DNA of 64,000 nt from a virus. Below the pieces are notes generated by a model. The model ran no database searches. It saw only the letters and a list, made by a program, of their open reading frames with translations, and was not told the origin of the DNA. Made by a program: the position numbers and the translations under genes. This document shows positions 6,323 to 14,372 of the stretch, in pieces; position 1 is the first letter of the stretch; each line of letters opens with the position of its first letter. Where the stretch lies: IMG/VR virus record IMGVR_UViG_3300020463_003399, positions 1-64,000 of that record, one strand, 5' to 3'.

Positions 6323-8023
6323 ATGAGTTGGAAAAAATATTTTAAAACGTATGACGGTATGCCCGAAAAAATGCCAGCATCAACAGGTGCAGGTGTACAG
6401 GCAGACGCCGATACAAAAAGATACTCTAGTTGGCTCCCAGAAGTCTATCAAGGACAACCTAATCGTGTTCAAAGATACGGACAGTATGACCAAATGGATT
6501 TAGATAGTGAAGTGAACACTGCATTAGATACTATTGCAGAATTCTCTACACTAAAAAATGAATATACAAAATTACCCTTTCAAGTTGAATACAACGAAGA
6601 GGCAAGCGATACTGAAAATGATATCATTCAGAAGTCTTTAAAACAATGGTGTAACTTAAATGAAATACACAAACGTATTTTTAGAATTTTCAGAAACTCA
6701 GTAAAGTATGGTGACCAAGTTTTTGTACGTGACCCAGAAACATATAAATTATTTTGGGTAGATCCTGCAAAAATTGAAAAAGTTATTGTCAACGAAGGTA
6801 AAGGAAAAAAGATTGAGGCATATTATATTAAAGATATGGATATCAATCTACAAAGTTTAAATGTAACCGCAGACGAAAATAAACTCTTACACTCATCAGC
6901 AGGATATCCTAACAATCCTAATGTCAACGCAAACACAACTCAAGGATATGCCGCTGGTTCTGTAGGAGGAACAAGATACGTTTCGGAACAAACATCAACA
7001 CCAGTTGATGCAAAACACGTAGTACATATTTCATTAAGTGAAGGTATCGATGGCTTCTGGCCATTTGGTAATTCAGTTTTAGAACCTGTATTTAAAGTTT
7101 ACAAACAAAAAGAATTACTAGAAGATGCAATCTTAATCTATCGTGTACAAAGAGCACCAGAACGTAGAGTATTCTACATTGATGTTGGTAATATGCCTAC
7201 ACACAAAGCAAGAGCCCACTTAGAACGTATCAAAAATGATATTCATCAAAGACGTATTCCAAGTAAAACAGGTGGTGGACAAAACATTACAGATAGTGCA
7301 TACAATCCATTATCAATTATGGAAGATTATTTCTTTGCACAAACGGCTGAAGGTCGTGGTTCTAAAGTTGAGACATTACCAGGTGGCGAAAACTTAGGAC
7401 AGATTGATGATTTGAAATATTTCAATGATAAGTTAATGCGTGGTCTAAGAGTACCGCCAAGCTATCTAGGAAGTTTAGATAGTGATGGTAATGGTTACAA
7501 TGATGGACGTGTAGGTACTGCGTTTATTCAAGAATTCAGATTTACAAAATTCTGTGAAAGATTACAAAAAATAGTCGGTGAAGAATTAGATAGAGAATTT
7601 AAAATGTTCTTAAAACACAGAGGTGTTATAATTGAAAGTTCTTTATTTGATTTAGTATTCAATACTCCACAAAACTTTGGTAAGTATCGTCAAGCAGAAG
7701 TAGACCAAGTAATGATGAATGTATTCACTGCTATTGAAGGTGCTGAATACGTAAGTAAACGTTTTGCAATGAAACGTTTCTTAGGTTTAACAGATGAAGA
7801 AATCTTAGAAAACGAAAAACTTTGGTCCGAAGAAAAAGGCACATCAGATCCTGAAGGACAAGACGGTCTGAAATCTGTAGGAGCATCAGTTCCTGGAGGA
7901 GACTTTGAAGGCGGTGCTGAACCTGAGTTTGATGAAACAGATGCCGAAGGCGCAGATACAGAGTCAGGAGATTCACCAATCTCGGGCGCTGAAGGCGATT
8001 TAGTATCAGATGATGAAGAATAA
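6323..8023 (+). CDS. 20: Portal vertex protein gp20
   Basis: This 566-residue protein is the T4-type portal. It forms the dodecameric ring at one capsid vertex through which DNA is packaged and the neck attaches. Recognisable family segments include the RYGQYDQMDLDSEVNTALD region near residue 55, YGDQVFVRD, FWPFGNSVLEP near residue 240, RAPERRVFYIDVGN, and LPGGENLGQIDDLKYF through LRVPPSYLG. The C-terminal 60 residues are acidic and low-complexity. Length is near the T4 protein (524). A ribosome site GGAGATAAGG precedes the ATG. Confidence 0.95.
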   Translation: MSWKKYFKTYDGMPEKMPASTGAGVQADADTKRYSSWLPEVYQGQPNRVQRYGQYDQMDLDSEVNTALDTIAEFSTLKNEYTKLPFQVEYNEEASDTENDIIQKSLKQWCNLNEIHKRIFRIFRNSVKYGDQVFVRDPETYKLFWVDPAKIEKVIVNEGKGKKIEAYYIKDMDINLQSLNVTADENKLLHSSAGYPNNPNVNANTTQGYAAGSVGGTRYVSEQTSTPVDAKHVVHISLSEGIDGFWPFGNSVLEPVFKVYKQKELLEDAILIYRVQRAPERRVFYIDVGNMPTHKARAHLERIKNDIHQRRIPSKTGGGQNITDSAYNPLSIMEDYFFAQTAEGRGSKVETLPGGENLGQIDDLKYFNDKLMRGLRVPPSYLGSLDSDGNGYNDGRVGTAFIQEFRFTKFCERLQKIVGEELDREFKMFLKHRGVIIESSLFDLVFNTPQNFGKYRQAEVDQVMMNVFTAIEGAEYVSKRFAMKRFLGLTDEEILENEKLWSEEKGTSDPEGQDGLKSVGASVPGGDFEGGAEPEFDETDAEGADTESGDSPISGAEGDLVSDDEE

Positions 8024-8024
8024 A

Positions 8025-8033
8025 GATAAATAC
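8025..8033 (+). promoter_or_regulatory. T4-like late promoter
   Basis: GATAAATAC immediately after the portal gene, 27 bases before the ATG at 8061. Confidence 0.6.
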
Positions 8034-8060
8034 ATTTGTTAGAAACATTGGATTTTTATA

Positions 8061-8279
8061 ATGAAGTACTCAGAGATTAAGGAAAATTATTCTCCTGACA
8101 GAGATAAACACAATAGTATAGAGTTAGGCGATACTAGAAAGAAACGTCTAACACTTTCGCACCTTAATGATTTGAGAAAAATGAGAACTTATAGAGAATA
8201 TAAGAATGACGAAAAGAAAGGTCAACTTAAAGCCCAATACGGCGGTTCTGCTAAAGGTTCTGAGCAACCTGAACTATAA
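8061..8279 (+). CDS. Small basic head-region protein
   Basis: A 72-residue, strongly charged protein containing LGDTRKKRLTLSHLNDLRKMRTYR, a segment I recognise as recurring between the portal and protease genes in marine T4-like phages. By position it corresponds to the T4 gp67/gp68 prohead-core genes, and a core or assembly role is inferred from that alone. It has its own late promoter and only a weak ribosome site, and is followed by a terminator at 8362. Confidence 0.7.
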   Translation: MKYSEIKENYSPDRDKHNSIELGDTRKKRLTLSHLNDLRKMRTYREYKNDEKKGQLKAQYGGSAKGSEQPEL

Positions 8280-8361
8280 AACGTCAAATTTCTTACATAC
8301 ATAGTGCAATATGTACGTATTTAAAGAACATAAGTAGTATTCTAAATAACTTATGATCCAT

Positions 8362-8386
8362 AATGGCTTAAAAATTAGCCATTTTT
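8362..8386 (+). terminator. Intrinsic terminator
   Basis: AATGGCT (8362-8368), 8-base loop, AGCCATT (8377-8383), with TTTTT at 8382-8386. It closes the short unit from 8025. Confidence 0.65.
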
Positions 8387-8417
8387 GCACATTTCCGTAA
8401 TAAACCCCAAATACCTC

Positions 8418-8426
8418 TATAAATAC
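8418..8426 (+). promoter_or_regulatory. T4 late promoter, consensus match
   Basis: TATAAATAC is an exact match to the T4 late core TATAAATA. It starts the head operon 8506-12389 and gives a leader of about 75 bases with a GCCACA/TGTGGC hairpin at 8461-8482. Confidence 0.75.
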
Positions 8427-8505
8427 ATGTGAAACAAATTAGAAGTGTTTCTACAACCTTGCCACAGTTCATGTTTTGTGGCTTATATAGATAAGGAGAC
8501 GTATT

Positions 8506-9423
8506 ATGTCAAGAAGTACACTAGAAAACGTACTAGAACTTCTTATCAACGAGGAGCGTGAAGCCGCCGAAGCCATGTTACATGACTTTATAGTGGCCGA
8601 GGCTCGTAGAATCCATGAAGAACTTCTGAACGAAAGTGACGAAGTTGTAGAAGAAGACCTTGAGGATATTGACGAGTCTGAGGACGAAACCGTTGAAGAA
8701 GCATCGATTGAAGCCGATACAGAAGAAAATAATAACGAAATTGAATCTGATAAAGCAGAAATCGAGAACGAAGAATTCTATGACGAAGACGAATCAGAAG
8801 ATGAAGCAGTTGACGACCTAGAAATGGGTGATGCAGAATCTAAAGACGAAGAAATCGAGGATCGTGTAGACGACCTAGAATCGAATCTTGCTGATTTAGA
8901 AGCAGAATTCGAAAAAATTATGTCAGGCGAAAAAGATGACATGGAAGATGAAGCCGATGAAGAAGAGGCTGAAATGGACATGGAAGCTGAGGCAGTTGAA
9001 GAACCATCAATCGAAGAAACATCAGAAGTAGAAGAATCATCAGATGAAGATACAGAAGATAAAGTAGAAGAAGGTTCAGAAGACGAATTAGAACTTGACC
9101 TAGAAGAATCAGATGAAGATTCAGACGATGCGGAAGAAGAAAAGTTGGAAGAATATAAAACTCCAATGACTGCAAAAGCAGGCGATAATGGCGACAACGC
9201 TAAATCACCAGTTAATGCAAATCCAAAACGTCCTGGAGATGATTCAAGTGCGGCACCAGTAAAAACCCAAGATGGAAACACTGCGGGTGGTAAAGGTGAT
9301 GCGCCAAAAGATATGAATACAAAAAATGTAAACGTGTCTGGAAACAGTAAAGCACCAGCAATGAAGTCGGCAACGGCATCAGCAGGTGATAATGGGGCTA
9401 ATACTAAGTCTATTAGTTCCTAA
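8506..9423 (+). CDS. Acidic prohead core protein (PIP / gp67-gp68-like)
   Basis: This 305-residue protein starts with a helical segment (LLINEEREAAEAMLHDFIVAEARRIHEEL) and continues as an extremely acidic low-complexity region of Glu/Asp/Ser (residues about 45-220). It ends in a Gly/Asn/Ala/Lys-rich tail. Position directly upstream of the prohead protease and the acidic composition match the internal core proteins that are degraded by gp21 during capsid maturation. It is much longer than T4 gp67 (80 residues). The ATG at 8506 follows AAGGAGACGTATT. Confidence 0.7.
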   Translation: MSRSTLENVLELLINEEREAAEAMLHDFIVAEARRIHEELLNESDEVVEEDLEDIDESEDETVEEASIEADTEENNNEIESDKAEIENEEFYDEDESEDEAVDDLEMGDAESKDEEIEDRVDDLESNLADLEAEFEKIMSGEKDDMEDEADEEEAEMDMEAEAVEEPSIEETSEVEESSDEDTEDKVEEGSEDELELDLEESDEDSDDAEEEKLEEYKTPMTAKAGDNGDNAKSPVNANPKRPGDDSSAAPVKTQDGNTAGGKGDAPKDMNTKNVNVSGNSKAPAMKSATASAGDNGANTKSISS

Positions 9424-9445
9424 TAAAGACTTTTGGAGATAACCA

Positions 9446-10075
9446 ATGACCGTTCTTATAGAAAGGCTATCACACAATCAAGCGAAAGTTAAGTCAAGAA
9501 TCGTTGAGGGTGATGACGGTGGTAAAAACATGTTTATGGAAGGCATTTTCGTTCAAGGTAACGTTAAAAATGCTAACCAACGTGTGTATCCGGTTAACGA
9601 AATTGCGAAAGCAGTTGAGTCTGTACAAAAGAAAATCGAAGACGGTTTTCCAGTACTAGGCGAATGTGACCACCCACCAGAATTGACCGTTAACGTTGAC
9701 AGAGTTTCGCATATAATTGAATCTATGTGGATGGATGGACCGAACGGGTATGGGAAACTTAAAATTGTTCCGACACCAATGGGTAACATTATCAGAACAT
9801 TAATCGAGTCGGGCGCCACTTTAGGCGTTTCATCTCGTGGTTCAGGTGAAGTTGGCACATCTGGTGAAGTGAAAAATTTTGAGATTGTCACTGTAGACAT
9901 TGTAGCACAACCAAGTGCTCCAGAGGCCTACCCGAAGGCAATCTACGAAGGTTTAATGAACATGCGTGGTGGTTACCAAACTTGGCAACTAGCACAAGAT
10001 GTACAAAAAGACAAGGTCGCTCAAAAGTACTTGTCAGAACAATTAGTTAAGTTCATCAATGAACTTAAACTTTAA
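9446..10075 (+). CDS. 21: Prohead core protease gp21
   Basis: This 209-residue serine protease matures the T4-type prohead by cutting scaffold, core and capsid proteins. The family signature is present: NQRVYP near residue 45, the catalytic His in LGECDHP (H76), the catalytic Ser in GVSSRGSG (S129 or S130) and the downstream VDIVAQPSAP segment (D151). The length is close to T4 gp21 (212). TTTTGGAGATAACCA precedes the start. It is followed 14 bases later by the scaffold gene. Confidence 0.95.
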   Translation: MTVLIERLSHNQAKVKSRIVEGDDGGKNMFMEGIFVQGNVKNANQRVYPVNEIAKAVESVQKKIEDGFPVLGECDHPPELTVNVDRVSHIIESMWMDGPNGYGKLKIVPTPMGNIIRTLIESGATLGVSSRGSGEVGTSGEVKNFEIVTVDIVAQPSAPEAYPKAIYEGLMNMRGGYQTWQLAQDVQKDKVAQKYLSEQLVKFINELKL

Positions 10076-10089
10076 CAGGAGAAGCAACA

Positions 10090-11208
10090 ATGGCAAACGA
10101 AATCCTTGCTAATCTTCTAGAGACTGGTGTATTATCCGAAGAGGCTAGTACACAAATTAAAGAGGCTCTGGACAAAAAACTTATTGAAGCAAGAGAGGAG
10201 ATTACAGCCGAGTTGCGTGAGGAGTTCGCACAAAAATTTGAACACGACAAATCAGTAATTGTTGAAGCTATGGACAACATGCTAAACAATTCAATTAAAA
10301 CTGAAATGGAAGAGTTTAAATCGGACCGTGAACAACTTATCGCAGAACGAGTTGCATATAAGAAATCTATTTCTGAACATGCAAAACTCCTTGAAAAATT
10401 CATTACTTCTCGTTTGGCGACCGAAGTTAAGGAACTTAGAAATGATAGAGCAAAAGTTAACGAAAATCTTGAACAAACTAAGAAATTCGTTGTTAAGCAA
10501 CTATCACGTGAACTATCTGAGTTTCATAATGATAAACGTGAATTAGTAGATACTAAGGTACGTTTAGTAGCAGAAGGCAAAGAACTACTTAACAAGACTA
10601 AGCAGAACTTTGTTAAACGTTCAGCAGAATTAGTAGAGAGTACAATTAAAAACGCTCTACGTTCAGAAATGAAAACGCTAAAAGAAGATATCCAATCAGC
10701 TAAAGAAAACGAATTTGGCCGTAAGGTATTTGAAGCGTTCTCAGGCGAATTTATGACTTCACAATTAAATGAAGGCACAGAAGTAGCTAAAATGAACAAG
10801 AAGTTGAATGAATCAGCTACTAAGGTTAACGAACTTGAAAAAGTGATTGCTCAAAAAGATTCAAGCATTGAAACTGCTGAAAAGGCAAAACGTGTACTAG
10901 AAGACAAGATTAATCGTAAAGAGGTTATGTCAAGTCTAATGGCACCGTTAGGCAAAGAAAAAGCTAAAGTAATGAATGAACTACTTGAGTCAGTAAAAAC
11001 TTCAAATCTAAAAACTGCATTCAAAAAATACCTACCAGCAGTATTAGACGAGAAAAACGTTTCAACGAAAGAAGAAACACAAACATTAACAGAAGGCAAA
11101 ATGACCGAACAAACTGGTGACCGTGAGGTAGTTACGGAAGAATCACAGTCGTCAGGAAGTGATGCCGAAATCATCCAGCTTAAGAAATTAGCTGGGTTGA
11201 AAAATTAA
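10090..11208 (+). CDS. 22: Prohead scaffold protein gp22
   Basis: This 372-residue protein is almost wholly charged coiled coil (residues about 25-270), as expected for the major scaffold around which the prohead assembles and which gp21 then digests. N-terminal helices are followed by a long Lys/Glu heptad region and a C-terminal KKYLPAVL helix, then QLKKLAGL at the end. It sits between protease and capsid genes, as in T4 (269 residues there). AACAGGAGAAGCAACA gives the ribosome site. Confidence 0.9.
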   Translation: MANEILANLLETGVLSEEASTQIKEALDKKLIEAREEITAELREEFAQKFEHDKSVIVEAMDNMLNNSIKTEMEEFKSDREQLIAERVAYKKSISEHAKLLEKFITSRLATEVKELRNDRAKVNENLEQTKKFVVKQLSRELSEFHNDKRELVDTKVRLVAEGKELLNKTKQNFVKRSAELVESTIKNALRSEMKTLKEDIQSAKENEFGRKVFEAFSGEFMTSQLNEGTEVAKMNKKLNESATKVNELEKVIAQKDSSIETAEKAKRVLEDKINRKEVMSSLMAPLGKEKAKVMNELLESVKTSNLKTAFKKYLPAVLDEKNVSTKEETQTLTEGKMTEQTGDREVVTEESQSSGSDAEIIQLKKLAGLKN

Positions 11209-11234
11209 CCAGGATAATATCAGGAGAATAAAAG

Positions 11235-12389
11235 ATGGAAAATCTTTTTGAAGGAAATAACTGGGACAACACAAGAAATGCCTTACTAGAAGGTCTAGAA
11301 GGTACAAAACGTGACACAATGTCCGCAGTTTTAGAAAACACCAAAGTCGCTCTTAATGAGAGTGCAACTGCTGGTGCAACACAGGCTGGTAACATCGCAA
11401 CACTTAACAAAGTGATCCTACCAGTTATCCGTCGTGTAATGCCAACAGTTATCGCAAACGAAATCATCGGCGTACAGCCAATGACAGGCCCAGTGGGTCA
11501 AATCCACACATTACGTGTAAGATACGCAGAAGCAAAAGCTGGCGTATCAGCAGGTGATGAGGCTCTATCACCATTCGAAATTGCAAACGCTTACTCAGGT
11601 GACGCATCAGCGGCACCGGCGGCGACTGCATCACTAGAAGGTGAGCCAGGCTCAAAAATGTCAATCCAAGTTCTAAAGCAAACTGTAGAAGCTAAAACAA
11701 GAAAGCTATCTGCACGTTGGACTTTTGAGGCGGCACAAGATGCTAACTCAATGCACGGTCTAGATATTGAAGCTGAAATCATGGCGGCTCTAGCAATGGA
11801 AATCACTGCTGAAATCGACCAAGAAATCTTAGGCTCACTATCTGCTCTAGCAACAACAGGTGGAACATATGACATGTCAGGTTCTTTCACAGGTACACCA
11901 ACATTTATCGGTGACAGACATGCCGTTCTTGCGACACTAATTAATCAACAAGCAAACCTAATCGCTCAACGTACTCGTAGAGGCGCGGCGAACTGGGCAG
12001 TGCTTTCACCATCAGCTTTAACAGTTCTACAATCTGCTACAACATCAGCATTTGCTAGAACAACTGAAGGTACTTTTGAAGCACCAACAAATACTAAATT
12101 CGTAGGTACTCTAAACGGTACAATGAGAGTATATGTAAACACATATGCATCTAACGATGACGTACTACTTGGTTACAAAGGTGCTGGCGAAATCGATGCG
12201 GCGGCTTTCTATTGTCCGTACGTTCCGCTAATGTCTTCAGGCGTTGTAGTTGATCCGGCTTCTTTTGAGCCAGTAGTATCATTCATGACTCGTTATGGTT
12301 ATGTTGAACTAACAAACACTGCATCATCTCTAGGTAATGCGGCTGACTACGTATCTAAAATCGCAGTTAGCAATCTAGCTTTCGTATAA
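11235..12389 (+). CDS. 23: Major capsid protein gp23
   Basis: This 384-residue protein is the HK97-fold major capsid subunit. Segments shared with T4 gp23 include RRVMPTVIANEIIGVQPM, the EAKTRKLSARWTFEAAQD region, MHGLDIEAEI, YVNTYASNDDVLLGYKG and YCPYVPL near the C-terminus. A gp21-type cleavage site (L-N-E after residue 42) would give a mature chain of about 342 residues. It is well below the T4 length (521), with shorter insertions. The strong GGAG site and the terminator just downstream fit high expression. Confidence 0.95.
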   Translation: MENLFEGNNWDNTRNALLEGLEGTKRDTMSAVLENTKVALNESATAGATQAGNIATLNKVILPVIRRVMPTVIANEIIGVQPMTGPVGQIHTLRVRYAEAKAGVSAGDEALSPFEIANAYSGDASAAPAATASLEGEPGSKMSIQVLKQTVEAKTRKLSARWTFEAAQDANSMHGLDIEAEIMAALAMEITAEIDQEILGSLSALATTGGTYDMSGSFTGTPTFIGDRHAVLATLINQQANLIAQRTRRGAANWAVLSPSALTVLQSATTSAFARTTEGTFEAPTNTKFVGTLNGTMRVYVNTYASNDDVLLGYKGAGEIDAAAFYCPYVPLMSSGVVVDPASFEPVVSFMTRYGYVELTNTASSLGNAADYVSKIAVSNLAFV

Positions 12390-12414
12390 TATTATATTAT
12401 ACTGCTATTAAAGA

Positions 12415-12442
12415 AAACCCGGGAGCAATCCCGGGTTTTTTT
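12415..12442 (+). terminator. Intrinsic terminator after gp23
   Basis: AAACCCGGG (12415-12423), loop AGCAAT, CCCGGGTTT (12430-12438) and a run of seven T to 12442. It ends the head operon. Confidence 0.9.
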
Positions 12443-12465
12443 GTTTCTACTTTCCTAACAAAACT

Positions 12466-12474
12466 GATAAATAC
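12466..12474 (+). promoter_or_regulatory. T4-like late promoter
   Basis: GATAAATAC 34 bases before the fibre-like gene at 12508, directly after the gp23 terminator. Confidence 0.7.
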
Positions 12475-12507
12475 ATTTATAAATCATTCGTTTGAGAGAG
12501 AAAACAC

Positions 12508-14256
12508 ATGGCAGAACAAATTAAATTTGGTGACAGATTATTTTTAAAGGGTGCAAAAGTCTTTTTAGATAGTGGTCCAACAGACAATGCTATACTAGAA
12601 ACTAGAAGTGGAACAGTAGAGATTGCAGGTAATCTTGTAGTTCAAGGTTCTACTACTACAGTAAATTCAGAAACAGTTTCAGTTGCAGACCCATTTATGT
12701 TATTAAATGGCGACCACACTGGTGCGGCATCAGAAGATGTCGGTATCGAAATTAATAGAGGTTCAGATGCCAATGTTAAATTTGGTTGGAATGAAACAAC
12801 AGGCACATTCTCAACTTTCGCTGAAAGTTTAGAAACAGGTGCAATATCGGCTACAAATATTGTAGCATCAGCAGGTATTGTTGCTGATATCAATTCAGAA
12901 AATGCAATAAAAATCATTGATATAACAGGTGATGGTACAGTTGATATAAATGCAGGTAATATAGATGGTACTGTAATAGGTGCGACTACACCAGCACAAG
13001 CAACTTTCACTCAACTTACTTGGAACACAACAACTAATACTACAGATGATTTACCAGAAGGTACAAATCAGTATTTTACAGACCAAAGAGCAAGGGCGGC
13101 AATCAGTGTTGAAGCCGCAAGTGAACTTTCTTATGATCCTGCAACAGGTGAAATATCTTTCTCAGGAAATTATTATTCTGATACAGATGCAAGACAGGCA
13201 ATTTCTGTAGCAGGTAATGAAATAGGTTATGACAATACAACGGGTATTATCAGTTATGATGCACCAACAGATTTTGGTTCACTTATAGATCCAAATGTTA
13301 TATCAGGATCAACAGGCGGAACAACAGGTTCAAGTTTACCAACAGATGTAAGTTCATTTACAAATGATGCTGGTTACTTAACACAAATAGTTACAGACAC
13401 TACACCTAAGTTAGGTGGTCATTTAGATACAGACAACTTTCAGATATTCTCAAATAAGAGTGTAGATAGTCTTGTTTTCTTAGACTATGATTTAGCATCA
13501 GATAGTTCAAAAGGTCTTGCTATAGGTGGCGGTTCTTCTATAAACTTATTCTTAGATAAAAATAATATTCACGGCACAAATGCTTATTTCAGTATACATT
13601 CAAATAGAGATCCTTTAGTAGATACAGTTAATAAAGCAAACTCTATATTCTCTGTAGCTGAGAATGGTAATGTTACTATAACAGGTGATATCACACAAGC
13701 TACTACAGATAATTTAGGCGAAGGAACTACTAATCTTTATCATACACCTGCAAAAGTACAAAACGTATTAACAAATATGACAACTGGGTTATTCCCATCA
13801 CAGGATAATACATACGATATTGGTTCTACAAACTTTCAATGGAGAAAAATATTTGGTCATACAGTAGAGGCAACATATGCTGACTTGGCAGAAAGATATG
13901 AGGCAGATGCTGAATATGATCCTGGAACAGTAGTCGTGTTTGATGGTGAAAAAGAAATAACAACAACTGATATAGAAGCAGATTACAAAGTAGCAGGAGT
14001 TATTTCTACAGATCCAGGATTGAAAATGAATTCAAACGCAGGTGAAGATAGTACTCATCCTTACGTTGCGTTAAAAGGAAGAGTCCCTTGTAAGATTGTT
14101 GGACCAGTCAAAAAAGGCGACTTGATTGTGACATCTAGTACACCAGGATATGGTAAATCAGTAGGCGGTGCAGACATGGGTCGTTCAGTTTTTGCTAAAT
14201 CTTTAACAAATAATGACGATTCTGGTGAAAAAATCATCGAAGTTGCAATTATATAG
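12508..14256 (+). CDS. Fibre-like virion protein with C-terminal chaperone-type domain
   Basis: This 582-residue protein is beta-rich and repetitive. An N-terminal part with GNLVVQGSTTTVNSETV is followed by NQYFTDQRARAAIS-type repeats typical of marine myovirus tail fibres. A distinct C-terminal domain (residues 457-582) starts YADLAERYEAD, and a closely related copy ends the protein at 16497. That domain resembles Peptidase_G2-type intramolecular chaperones that trim themselves from trimeric fibres; the similarity is judged by eye. It probably contributes to receptor binding. Confidence 0.65.
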   Translation: MAEQIKFGDRLFLKGAKVFLDSGPTDNAILETRSGTVEIAGNLVVQGSTTTVNSETVSVADPFMLLNGDHTGAASEDVGIEINRGSDANVKFGWNETTGTFSTFAESLETGAISATNIVASAGIVADINSENAIKIIDITGDGTVDINAGNIDGTVIGATTPAQATFTQLTWNTTTNTTDDLPEGTNQYFTDQRARAAISVEAASELSYDPATGEISFSGNYYSDTDARQAISVAGNEIGYDNTTGIISYDAPTDFGSLIDPNVISGSTGGTTGSSLPTDVSSFTNDAGYLTQIVTDTTPKLGGHLDTDNFQIFSNKSVDSLVFLDYDLASDSSKGLAIGGGSSINLFLDKNNIHGTNAYFSIHSNRDPLVDTVNKANSIFSVAENGNVTITGDITQATTDNLGEGTTNLYHTPAKVQNVLTNMTTGLFPSQDNTYDIGSTNFQWRKIFGHTVEATYADLAERYEADAEYDPGTVVVFDGEKEITTTDIEADYKVAGVISTDPGLKMNSNAGEDSTHPYVALKGRVPCKIVGPVKKGDLIVTSSTPGYGKSVGGADMGRSVFAKSLTNNDDSGEKIIEVAII

Positions 14257-14291
14257 AAATAAATCATAAACACTCAAAATCACAAATTCTA

Positions 14292-14300
14292 GATAAATAA
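14292..14300 (+). promoter_or_regulatory. T4-like late promoter
   Basis: GATAAATAA 73 bases before the gene at 14373. The leader carries an ACAGAG/CTCTGT hairpin (14312-14328). Confidence 0.6.
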
Positions 14301-14372
14301 TGATAGATTATACAGAGCCGGACTCTGTGTTGTCTAATATGAAATCGATTTTTTATAGACGGGAGAAATAAT

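Noticed and set aside
7731-8048. Leu/Arg-rich minus-strand frame under the portal C-terminus
   Set aside because: It is antisense to the acidic portal tail with no start signal.
8778-9281. Serine-rich 167-codon minus-strand frame
   Set aside because: It is the mirror of the acidic Glu/Asp codons of the prohead core gene and has no ribosome site.
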